64,000 bases of DNA from Oscillospiraceae bacterium (GTDB lineage: Bacteria > Bacillota > Clostridia > Oscillospirales > Ruminococcaceae), in NCBI GenBank assembly GCA_015067145.1, contig SVNA01000009.1:1-64000 (forward strand), in the 5' to 3' direction. Made by a program: the position numbers and the translations under genes. Shown piece after piece: positions 1 to 7,174 of this stretch (its first letter is position 1; every line of letters begins with the position of its first letter). The notes beneath the pieces were generated by a model. The model did not search any database, was not told where the DNA came from, and saw only the letters and a program-made list of their open reading frames with translations.

Positions 1-35
1 CTACCGTGCCAACGGATTTCTGTGAGTTTTTTCAT
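1..35 (-). CDS. Start of a 2-oxoacid:ferredoxin oxidoreductase gamma subunit (partial)
   Basis: The minus strand opens an ATG at 35 that reads MKKLTEIRWHG before leaving the window. A GGGGA ribosome binding site lies about 8 bases upstream. An N-terminus with EIRWHGRGGQG is characteristic of gamma subunits of pyruvate or other 2-oxoacid:ferredoxin oxidoreductases, which carry out CoA-dependent oxidative decarboxylation in anaerobes. Only 11 codons are visible, so the substrate cannot be told. Family assignment is by recognition of the N-terminus alone. Confidence 0.45.
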   Translation of the reverse strand, partial: MKKLTEIRWHG

Positions 36-545
36 TTTTAATCCCCTTTCAATTTTTGGCAATTTTATAAAAATTGTTATTCCAACAAGGTTTCTCACAT
101 ATGTTCATATGCTACATATGTAAGAAAAACTTATTATTATAAAGCAATTTAATAAATTGCATTATTGATTTTGTAGCCCAATTTTTACGCACAGATAGCT
201 ATAACCTTCCTTTGTCCATAAAGAAAAGTTATACTAAACTATACAATAAATATTTAGGTTCACATTAAGTATAATACAAACAGCACATTTTGGCAATAGG
301 CATTTTAGCCGTAAATTAACAGCAAAACAGGGCATTTTTACCGATTGTTAAATTTTTAATTAAAATATTTTTAATCGGTTTACATATGTCGCTGTATGGT
401 GTACTTTTTGCAGTGTTTTTGTGCTATTTGTATAAAATTTGCCCTTATTTTTCTACAGGCAAAATTGCATAATTTTAAAAAAATCGACAGAGCGAAGCTG
501 CCCTGTCGATTTTTGTTAAGTAGAATTAAATTGTTATTTTAACAA
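36..545. other. AT-rich intergenic region, 510 bp
   Basis: No gene is supported here. The region contains three copies of the palindrome ACATATGT (about 97-104, 114-121 and 382-389), with CATATG again between the first two. A small inverted repeat GCAATTT-AAT-AAATTGC lies at about 144-160. Near the right end is the nhaC terminator. The palindromes sit in what should be the leader or promoter of the minus-strand gene at the left edge, so they could be operator sites, but in such AT-rich DNA this may be chance. Confidence 0.4.
478..515 (-). terminator. Intrinsic terminator of the NhaC-family gene
   Basis: A perfect stem AAATCGACAG/CTGTCGATTT closes a 12-base loop. Read on the minus strand it is followed by a run of T residues. 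It lies about 30 bases past the stop codon of the NhaC-family gene. Confidence 0.85.
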
Positions 546-1922
546 TTATTTAGCAGCTACTTTGGAAGATGCACAGTCATGTTCCCAATCCCATGGATCT
601 TTTTTCATGCAACCGTCTGCGTATGGTACGAAGAAGGAAACGATCATTGTAACTACGAGGAGACCCTGGTACCAGAGAAGTGGGATGATATCCATTGGAC
701 CTACGGAGTAGCCAGCTGCTGCTGCGAGGGAACCTGCAACGAGGATCTGAGCACCGTAAGGGATAGCACCCTGGAAGATACAGGATGTAATGTCGAGGAT
801 AGAAGCTGTTTTTCTTGGGTCAACTTTGTATTCGTTTGCGATACCTTTTGCGATTGGGCCAACAATGATGATGGAAACTGTGTTGTTAGCTGTTGCAAGG
901 TCAGCTGCTGCTGTGAGAGCTGCGATACCGAACTGAGCAGATGTTTTGCCCTTGATGAATGTCTGGATTTTGCCAAGGAGCCATTCCAGACCGCCCTGTT
1001 TTGTAACCATGTAAGACAGACCGCCCATGAAGAGGGAGAGGAAGAATACTTCTGCCATGCCTGTGAAACCGGAGTAGATGTTGGAAGCGAATGTAAGGAT
1101 TGTGAGTTCGCCGCCTACCATACCGATGATACCTGCGGAGAAGATACCTACTGCCAATGTTACGAATACGTTGAGACCAACGATTGCGAGAACAAGAACA
1201 AGGATGTATGGGAGAACTTTGATAACGCTGAATTCAAGAACTTCTGGAGCAACAGCTGTTTCTGGTCTGCCGAAGATAGCAAGGAGAACAACTGTGATAA
1301 CTGCTGCTGGAGCTGCGATAAGACCGTTAACACGGAATTTATCTTTCATTTCAACGCCCTGTGTTCTTGTTGCAGCGATTGTTGTGTCGGAGATCATGGA
1401 GAGGTTGTCACCGAACATAGCACCGCCGATAACAGCTGCTACAGCGAGAGGAATGTTAAGACCTGCAACGTCTGCAACGCCGAGAGCGATTGGGATAAGT
1501 GCGGAAACTGTACCCATGGATGTACCTGTTGCTACACCAAGGAATGCAGCGATGATGAACATGCCTGGGATGAGGAGTGGAGCTGGGATGAATTTAACAC
1601 CCATGTTAACTGTGGAAGCAACACCGCCCATTGCACTTGCAACAGCAGAGAAGCCGCCTGCGAAAAGGTAAACCATCAACATGATGATGATGTCTTCCTG
1701 ACCACAGCCTTTTGCAAAGTCAGAGAAGTTTTCTTCAACTGTGCCTTTGAACATAATGAATGCTACGAGAACAGCAAAGAAGAGTGCTACTGGAGATGGG
1801 AACTGATAGAAAGCCATATCAACGCCCTGTGCCTGCAGGATGATACCTGCGCCGAGATAGATAACGATAAAGATAAGAAGTGGAATCAAAGCCAGACCGT
1901 TACCTTTTTTCTGATTACTCAT
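546..1922 (-). CDS. NhaC-family Na+/H+ antiporter-like carrier
   Basis: A 458-residue integral membrane protein of the NhaC ion transporter family, with about 11-12 hydrophobic helices, a glycine-rich TGTSMGTVSALIPI segment and a GGAMFGDNLSMISDTT segment typical of the family. The listed ORF starts 33 codons earlier. The ATG at 1922 is preferred because AAGGAGGA precedes it at about 10 bases and the hydrophobic core begins right after. Family members exchange Na+ for H+, and some act as amino acid/Na+ carriers. The gene is divergent from methionine gamma-lyase, so uptake of methionine or export of a product is possible but not shown. It has its own promoter and terminator. Confidence 0.85.
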   Translation of the reverse strand: MSNQKKGNGLALIPLLIFIVIYLGAGIILQAQGVDMAFYQFPSPVALFFAVLVAFIMFKGTVEENFSDFAKGCGQEDIIIMLMVYLFAGGFSAVASAMGGVASTVNMGVKFIPAPLLIPGMFIIAAFLGVATGTSMGTVSALIPIALGVADVAGLNIPLAVAAVIGGAMFGDNLSMISDTTIAATRTQGVEMKDKFRVNGLIAAPAAVITVVLLAIFGRPETAVAPEVLEFSVIKVLPYILVLVLAIVGLNVFVTLAVGIFSAGIIGMVGGELTILTFASNIYSGFTGMAEVFFLSLFMGGLSYMVTKQGGLEWLLGKIQTFIKGKTSAQFGIAALTAAADLATANNTVSIIIVGPIAKGIANEYKVDPRKTASILDITSCIFQGAIPYGAQILVAGSLAAAAGYSVGPMDIIPLLWYQGLLVVTMIVSFFVPYADGCMKKDPWDWEHDCASSKVAAK

Positions 1923-2021
1923 AATAAGATAATCCTCCTTTTTTTTAATATGTAAACGTTTATACATTATAAAACATTGACTGACTGACAAATTCTTTGT
2001 GCAATTTATACAGTTTCGCAA

Positions 2022-2366
2022 AGTTTTATAACAAAATTGTTTATTTTATATTACCAAACTATTAACAAGATTTCAACCATCAGTTTCACATAACCAGTTA
2101 TCGCTTTTCTATATAACCTTTTTGTCAGCTTATCTAAAAAACAGATAACGGGATATAGAAATAAAGTGCTAACATTATTTTTTTTGTTATGCTATTATAA
2201 TAGTAACAAGACAAAATGACAACTTGCGGGTATTTTTGAGTAAAATTTTTATAAAAAATGCTATATCAAAAACATATACCTTATAAAATGTCTCCGTCTT
2301 ATTGTACAGGCAGCGCTTTCAGCGCTTTAATATTACAGTTTACAATTTTACAAAGGAGTTTTTATC
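2022..2366. other. Divergent intergenic region between the NhaC-family gene and megL
   Basis: The region carries the minus-strand promoter listed separately. A TATAAT at about 2196-2201 could serve megL, but I see no good -35 box 17 bases before it. An imperfect hairpin TTATCT-N7-AGATAA occurs near 2130-2150, and two adjacent AGCGCT palindromes lie just before the megL ribosome binding site (about 2312-2326). No SAM riboswitch or T-box core is recognisable. Confidence 0.4.
2048..2076 (-). promoter_or_regulatory. Sigma-A type promoter for the NhaC-family gene
   Basis: Read on the minus strand: TTGAAA, 17 bases, TAATAT. This places transcription start near 2041 and gives a leader of about 120 bases. 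Confidence 0.5.
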
Positions 2367-3560
2367 ATGGATTACACAAACAAAGGTTTTGGCACAAAAG
2401 CTGTTCATGCTGGTAACGTACACGACAAACAGTACGGTGCTTTGACAATGCCAATCTATCAGACATCTACATTCGTATTCGAAAGCTGTGCACAGGGCGC
2501 TGCAAGATTCCGTGGCGAAGAAGCAGGTTACATCTACTCCCGTCTCGGCAACCCAACAACTTCCGTTCTCGAAGCTAAAATCGCAGCTCTCGACGGTGCA
2601 GAAGCTTCCCTCGCAACATCCTCCGGTATGGGTGCTATCTCCTCTACACTCTGGACAATCGCAAAAGCTGGTGCACACATCGTTGCTGACGGCACACTCT
2701 ACGGCTGTACATACGCTCTTCTTGCACACGGTCTTACAAGATACGGTGTTGAAGTAACATTCCTCGATACATCCGATATCGAAGCAGTTAAAGCAGCTCT
2801 CAAAGAAAACACAGTTGCTGTATACCTCGAAACACCAGCTAACCCTAACCTCAAAATTGCTGACATCGCAGCAGTAGCAGAAGCAGCACACGCTTACAAC
2901 CCAGAAATCAAAGTTATCTGCGACAACACATTTGCTTCTCCATACCTCCAGAGCCCACTTGCTCTCGGTGCTGACGTTGTTGTTTACTCCGCAACAAAAT
3001 ACCTCAACGGCCATGGCGACGTTATCGCTGGTTTCGTTTCCGGTAAAGCTGACTTCGTAAGCCAGGTTAGAATGTTCGGTGTAAAAGACATGACAGGTTC
3101 CGTTCTTGGCCCACAGGAAGCATTCCTTATCCTCCGTGGTCTCAAAACATTCGAAATCAGAATGATGAGACACTGCGAATCCGGCAAAAAAGTTGCTGAA
3201 TTCCTCAACAACCACCCAATGGTTGAAAAAGTTTACTACCCAGGTCTTGCAAGCCATGCTAACCATGAAGTTGCTGCAAAACAGATGCGTGACTTTGGTG
3301 CAATGATCTCCTTCGAAGTTAAAGGCGGCAAAGCTGCTGGTGAAAAATTTGTTAACAGCCTTGAACTCTGCACACTTGCAGTTTCCCTCGGCGACGCTGA
3401 AACACTTATCGAACACCCAGCTTCCATGACACACTCTACATACAGCCCAGCTGAACTTGCTGAAGCAGGTATCCCAGAAGGTCTCGTAAGACTTTCCGTT
3501 GGTCTTGAAAATGTAGAAGATATCATCGCTGACCTCGAACAGGGTTTCGCAAAACTTTAA
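2367..3560 (+). CDS. megL: Methionine gamma-lyase
   Basis: A 397-residue PLP enzyme of the Cys/Met metabolism family that splits L-methionine to methanethiol, 2-oxobutyrate and ammonia. The PLP lysine is K211 in YSATKYLNGHGD, D186 would hold the pyridine nitrogen, and YSRLGNPT carries Y57/R59. The Cys in LYGCTY (C114) matches the active-site cysteine that sets methionine gamma-lyases apart from cystathionine lyases. Length is normal. AAGGAG precedes the ATG. Codon use is strongly biased (Thr almost always ACA, Leu mostly CTC/CTT), suggesting high expression. It is monocistronic with a terminator and is divergent from the NhaC-family carrier. A related gamma-lyase or sulfhydrylase cannot be fully excluded. 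Confidence 0.9.
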   Translation: MDYTNKGFGTKAVHAGNVHDKQYGALTMPIYQTSTFVFESCAQGAARFRGEEAGYIYSRLGNPTTSVLEAKIAALDGAEASLATSSGMGAISSTLWTIAKAGAHIVADGTLYGCTYALLAHGLTRYGVEVTFLDTSDIEAVKAALKENTVAVYLETPANPNLKIADIAAVAEAAHAYNPEIKVICDNTFASPYLQSPLALGADVVVYSATKYLNGHGDVIAGFVSGKADFVSQVRMFGVKDMTGSVLGPQEAFLILRGLKTFEIRMMRHCESGKKVAEFLNNHPMVEKVYYPGLASHANHEVAAKQMRDFGAMISFEVKGGKAAGEKFVNSLELCTLAVSLGDAETLIEHPASMTHSTYSPAELAEAGIPEGLVRLSVGLENVEDIIADLEQGFAKL

Positions 3561-3600
3561 TCTGACACTTTTAGTAATATCCATACAAATTTTCTACGCA

Positions 3601-3632
3601 AAGACAGGGCTTTTTATAAGCCCTGTTTTTGT
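3601..3632 (+). terminator. Terminator after megL
   Basis: Stem ACAGGGCT/AGCCCTGT with a 7-base loop is followed by a run of T residues, about 40 bases after the megL stop. Confidence 0.85.
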
Positions 3633-3752
3633 TTGTATATATTTATTTTCTGTATACCTTTCGTCCTCTGCAGATATACCTTATCTTTTTGTGATAAACA
3701 CCATTATTTATACATATACTAATATGTATATTATAAATAAGGTGGTTTTTTG

Positions 3753-4475
3753 ATGAACAAGGATTATTGTCTTACAGGAACAAAGGTTGTAATTCGCAGA
3801 CTGTTCAAACAGGATTTTGAGGATATATTAAGCTGTTATGAGGAATACAAATTACTTTATCACAACCCGATAAACACCGGTTTTATGGAAAATATATTTT
3901 TATACGGTGAAATATGGGGTGCGTATCTGAAAGACAATATTATAGGATGCTGTTATTACTTCCCTGTAAACAGTGAATTTTTCTCTTCATCTGCTTTTTG
4001 TGAGGCATTGAAAGACTTTATCAGTAACAGCGAAAAATATTTTTATATGGGATATGTGGGTATAAAACACGGTATGATGTCAACCTGTGATCCAGAATGT
4101 CCAAACCGACCAACCGAAAGCGGCTTGTATCAGGCTTTTATGAATATCGCACAGATGCAGGCTTTCAGGAGAGGTTTCAAGTATATAATTCATGCTTCAC
4201 CTGTAAAATTGAGACAATGCTCCGAAACCTTTTTTACCGGCGGATATAATCTTATAAAAATCCGTGGCTTGGAAAATCTTGTTGTCCATTATATTTTTGC
4301 AAAACCTGTATTCAGCGAAGAAAATATATATGAAACAGACACAACCGCCCCTCCGAAAAAAATACTGCTTGAGGACACAAAAAAAATATCCGCCCTGCTT
4401 GAGAACGGATACTGTGGAGTTGATTATTCAAAAAATGATAATACTATGTATTTGTGCAGATTAATAACCGATTAA
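3753..4475 (+). CDS. GNAT-like hypothetical protein
   Basis: A 240-residue soluble protein. The N-terminus (TKVVIRRLFKQDFEDI) resembles the first strand and helix of GNAT acetyltransferases, and IIGCCYYF could be a later strand, but I do not see a clear acetyl-CoA loop. The annotation is therefore tentative. ATG at 3753 is preferred over the TTG at 3750 because AAGGTGG lies 7 bases upstream. The last 15 bases overlap the end of the convergent degV-like gene, so no terminator fits between them. An imperfect palindrome (ATACATA...TATGTAT) sits upstream near 3710-3732. Confidence 0.55.
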   Translation: MNKDYCLTGTKVVIRRLFKQDFEDILSCYEEYKLLYHNPINTGFMENIFLYGEIWGAYLKDNIIGCCYYFPVNSEFFSSSAFCEALKDFISNSEKYFYMGYVGIKHGMMSTCDPECPNRPTESGLYQAFMNIAQMQAFRRGFKYIIHASPVKLRQCSETFFTGGYNLIKIRGLENLVVHYIFAKPVFSEENIYETDTTAPPKKILLEDTKKISALLENGYCGVDYSKNDNTMYLCRLITD

Positions 4476-5297
4476 AAGACCTTTTTCCATAGCATAAAAG
4501 CTTGTGAGGCCTTTGCAGTGGTTTACAGTGATATCCTCTGTGTGACATCTTTCCCTGATAAGCTCTTTGATTCTTTCAACCGCTTTCAGATTGTTGCAGT
4601 GGCTGATAACAACAGGCTTGCCTGTCATATCCTTCTGCTCGTTCATATATTCAACCATTTTTTCAAGGGTTTTTTCGTCACCACGCACCTTGAACATAAG
4701 TTCCACTGTACCGATATCACTTGCCTGTGCAACAAGGTGAATACCCAGTGCCGCAACCACTTTGCCTACAAGAGGTTTCATTCTGCCTGCTTTGATAAGG
4801 TTGTCAAACTTTTCGAGGGTGAAAACAAGTCTCACTTCTTTTGCGTATTCTTCAATTTTTTCTACGATTTCTTCAAAAGGAAGACCTTCACCGATAAGCT
4901 TGTCTGCATAACGTGCAATAAGCACCATTTCGCCTGCTGTTGACCAGCTGTTTACAACATGAACGTTCTTTTCAGGATATTCTTCTTTTACCATTTCTGC
5001 TGCCTGAACTGCCGCATTATATGTACCGCTGAGATTGCTTGTGATACAGATACAGATGATATTGTCTGCTGTTATAAAATGCTCGTAAAAAGCATTTGGC
5101 GGCGGGCATGCTGTAGATGATGCGGATTTCTCTTTATCCATAGCATCCAGCAGCTGAGGAACATCTATAGTTTCATCGTCCACAAACTCTTTATCTCCAA
5201 CGCGGATTGTCAGAGGTGCAATTTTAATTTCTGCATTTTTAAAAGTATGCTGCGGCATAAGGTCACAGCTGGAGTCAAGCACGATGTTCCATGTCAT
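4461..5297 (-). CDS. DegV family fatty acid-binding protein
   Basis: A 278-residue DegV-fold protein. The N-terminal DSSCDLMP segment, the SSTACPPP loop and the CITSNLSGTYNAA motif are family hallmarks. The last two form the fatty-acid carboxylate site in known members, which present exogenous fatty acids to FakA-type kinases. No fakA is seen in the window. AGAGGT precedes the ATG. It is divergent from the DUF1836 gene, with a strong promoter in between, and its 3' end overlaps the convergent GNAT-like gene by 15 bases. Confidence 0.9.
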   Translation of the reverse strand: MTWNIVLDSSCDLMPQHTFKNAEIKIAPLTIRVGDKEFVDDETIDVPQLLDAMDKEKSASSTACPPPNAFYEHFITADNIICICITSNLSGTYNAAVQAAEMVKEEYPEKNVHVVNSWSTAGEMVLIARYADKLIGEGLPFEEIVEKIEEYAKEVRLVFTLEKFDNLIKAGRMKPLVGKVVAALGIHLVAQASDIGTVELMFKVRGDEKTLEKMVEYMNEQKDMTGKPVVISHCNNLKAVERIKELIRERCHTEDITVNHCKGLTSFYAMEKGLLIGY

Positions 5298-5341
5298 AAT
5301 AGATATACCTCTTTTTGCAAATTTACATAGTTTTCAAAACT

Positions 5342-5370
5342 ATATTACACCACTTAAATAATTATGTCAA
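5342..5370 (-). promoter_or_regulatory. Promoter of the degV-like gene
   Basis: Minus-strand TTGACA, 17 bases, TAATAT. The start of transcription would be about 40 bases ahead of the ATG. It is paired back-to-back with an equally good promoter for the DUF1836 gene. Confidence 0.7.
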
Positions 5371-5385
5371 CAAATAAATATAACA

Positions 5386-5414
5386 TTGACAAAAGTTTAT
5401 TTTTATCTTAATAT
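5386..5414 (+). promoter_or_regulatory. Promoter of the DUF1836 gene
   Basis: TTGACA, 17 bases, TAATAT on the plus strand, giving a leader of about 65 bases. Its -35 box lies only 15 bases from the -35 box of the opposing degV promoter, so one bound regulator could affect both. Confidence 0.7.
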
Positions 5415-5485
5415 AATTTTAACAAAGTTATTGTTTGAATTTACCAATATCAGTTTAGCATACAATATTCCAGAGGTAAAGTATT

Positions 5486-6007
5486 ATGACAAATAAATTC
5501 CAAGATTTTCATATGCCGAGATATGATGAAATTCCTGACATAGATTTATATATGGACCAGCTGCTTGCATACATCGATAAAGTGCTGTCTCCGTTGCTTA
5601 TAACAAACAACGAGAAAACCCTGACAACATCTATGGTTAACAACTATGTAAAACAGGGTGTATTGCCACCTACTGTAAAGAAAAGATATTCCCGCGAACA
5701 TGTAATTATCCTTATGGAAATCTGTCTTGCAAAACAGATTTACTCCATACAGGAAATCGGCAAGCTTATCAGCGTTCAGCATGCAATATTTGACACAAAA
5801 ACAAGCTATAACTATATCTGTACCGAGCTGGAAAATGCCCTTAAATGCACCTTTGCAAACGAGCCTCTTATAAAAGACAGCGGCAGCAGCAACAAAGCCG
5901 CCCGTCTGCTTGTCCGCAACACCGTTATAGCCTTTGCACACAAACTCCATACACAGCTTATGTGCGAAGAACTGTATAAAGAACACGTTGAAAACGCTGA
6001 AGAATAA
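5486..6007 (+). CDS. DUF1836 domain protein
   Basis: A 173-residue protein with the DUF1836 signature: MPRYDEIPDIDLYMDQ near the N-terminus, MVNNYVKQGVLPP, then KKRYSREHVIILMEI. The middle part looks like a MerR-like winged helix, so a DNA-binding role is plausible, but no function is established for the family as far as I know. It is divergent from the degV-like gene and has its own promoter. A hairpin terminator follows directly. Confidence 0.8.
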   Translation: MTNKFQDFHMPRYDEIPDIDLYMDQLLAYIDKVLSPLLITNNEKTLTTSMVNNYVKQGVLPPTVKKRYSREHVIILMEICLAKQIYSIQEIGKLISVQHAIFDTKTSYNYICTELENALKCTFANEPLIKDSGSSNKAARLLVRNTVIAFAHKLHTQLMCEELYKEHVENAEE

Positions 6008-6023
6008 CAATTCAATAAAAACA

Positions 6024-6067
6024 ATTACCCGCCAGACACTTTTTATCAGTGTGGCGGGTAGTTTTTT
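6024..6067. terminator. Bidirectional terminator between convergent genes
   Basis: A stem of TACCCGCC(AG)ACACT against AGTGTGGCGGGTA is flanked by T-rich DNA on the right and A-rich DNA on the left. It can end the DUF1836 transcript and the opposing ftsK-ygiQ-MBL-DUF3006 transcript. Confidence 0.75.
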
Positions 6068-6075
6068 GCAATTTT

Positions 6076-6291
6076 TTATCTGTTGAACAGCTCCTGCATT
6101 CTGTCAAAATTCTGCTGTTTTCTCTTTTTGGTTTCCTCTTCTGCATAGTGAAACATACCGTCTTTGAGACATACAATATCGTTTTCCTGCACATCGTAGT
6201 CGAAAAACTCTCTTGCAAACACCTGAAGTTCACCAAAAGAATCCTCTGTGAGAATCATAGGACCTTTTATCTGTATGATAGAATAAAACAT
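6076..6291 (-). CDS. DUF3006 domain protein
   Basis: A 71-residue small acidic then basic protein matching DUF3006: an N-terminal strand, DYDVQENDIVCL in the middle and a charged KKRK tail. Its ATG starts one base after the stop codon of the MBL hydrolase gene and its ribosome binding site lies inside that gene, so the two are translationally coupled. DUF3006 proteins are often found next to ComEC-like MBL hydrolases. The role is unknown. Confidence 0.75.
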   Translation of the reverse strand: MFYSIIQIKGPMILTEDSFGELQVFAREFFDYDVQENDIVCLKDGMFHYAEEETKKRKQQNFDRMQELFNR

Positions 6292-6292
6292 T

Positions 6293-7174
6293 TTATCCTC
6301 CTGTTTTTGTCAGCAGTTTATTTTTTGTTATTGAATATACAATAGTTCCGTCACGGAATGTTATGCCGTAAGGAATATTATTTTTCTCAAATCTCTTTAC
6401 AACACTGTTGTGTGGATGACCGTATTCGTTGTCCTTGCCTGCCGAAATTGCAATAAAATCGGGGTTGATTGTTTTTATGAATTCTTCGCTGTTGGATGTA
6501 GACGAACCGTGATGGCCCGCTGTGAAAAGTGTTACCTTTTCTCCGAAAACCTTCATCAGTCTTTTTTCATATTCCTCTTCCCCGTCAGCGGTATTGAGAT
6601 ATGTGAAATCTCCCTGACGGAACAACGCGGCAACCGAGGTATCATTTACTGTCAGGTCATTGTATGTTTCGTCCAGTATTGTCAGCGTACCGTTGCCGAC
6701 TGTGTAACTGTCGCCCTTTCGGGCAGGGATAAGTTTTATGTTTTTCTTATCCACAGTATCAAGGAACAGTTCAAAGAACGAGGTTGTCGGCATATTTTCC
6801 ACAGTGAGATTTGGGATAACCATATTATTTATGCGGAAATTGTTCATCACATCTATAATATCGGAGGTGTGGTCGAAGTGAAAATGTGTAACCACAACCA
6901 GTTCCAGCTCTGTTATCCCCGCATTGCCAAGATAGGTTACTGCATCGGTGTGCCCCGTATTTGTATAACCCGCATCGATAAGACAGTATCTGCCGCCACT
7001 TGCGATCAAAGCACTGTTGGCCTGACCAACGCTGAGTATGGAAACAGTGTCCCCTGCCTGTGCAAGATTTACAGGGTTTGGCTTTGTGGGGCCAAAATTG
7101 CCCAGCTGTGTGAGCGAAAACCCGATTATAACAATAACCAGAAGATATACAATCTTTAAAATCTTACTTTTCAT
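6293..7174 (-). CDS. ComEC-like metallo-beta-lactamase-fold hydrolase, membrane-anchored
   Basis: A 293-residue protein with an N-terminal signal anchor (about residues 5-24) followed by an MBL domain. The metal site THFHFDH supplies H97, H99, D101 and H102, and the later NDTSVAALFR and AGHHGSS motifs match the soluble domain of ComEC/Rec2. Known relatives hydrolyse nucleic acids or phosphodiesters outside the membrane. The start overlaps the end of ygiQ by four bases (ATGA), and DUF3006 follows one base downstream. The substrate cannot be told from sequence. Confidence 0.85.
   Translation of the reverse strand: MKSKILKIVYLLVIVIIGFSLTQLGNFGPTKPNPVNLAQAGDTVSILSVGQANSALIASGGRYCLIDAGYTNTGHTDAVTYLGNAGITELELVVVTHFHFDHTSDIIDVMNNFRINNMVIPNLTVENMPTTSFFELFLDTVDKKNIKLIPARKGDSYTVGNGTLTILDETYNDLTVNDTSVAALFRQGDFTYLNTADGEEEYEKRLMKVFGEKVTLFTAGHHGSSTSNSEEFIKTINPDFIAISAGKDNEYGHPHNSVVKRFEKNNIPYGITFRDGTIVYSITKNKLLTKTGG

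Noticed and set aside
579-1955. 458-residue ORF on the plus strand opposite the NhaC-family gene
   Set aside because: It mirrors the real gene, is full of Cys, Asp and Asn in no family pattern, and has no ribosome binding site. It arises from codon bias of the true gene.
2202-2366. SAM riboswitch or T-box in the megL leader
   Set aside because: No S-box or T-box core motif is present. The AGCGCT repeats are too short to support a structure.
2340-3584. 414-residue ORF opposite megL
   Set aside because: Same reason: a shadow of a strongly biased gene, rich in Cys and Phe, with no motif.
3750-4475. Firm acetyltransferase call
   Set aside because: N-terminal similarity to GNAT is suggestive, but the acetyl-CoA loop is not evident, so it is left as GNAT-like.
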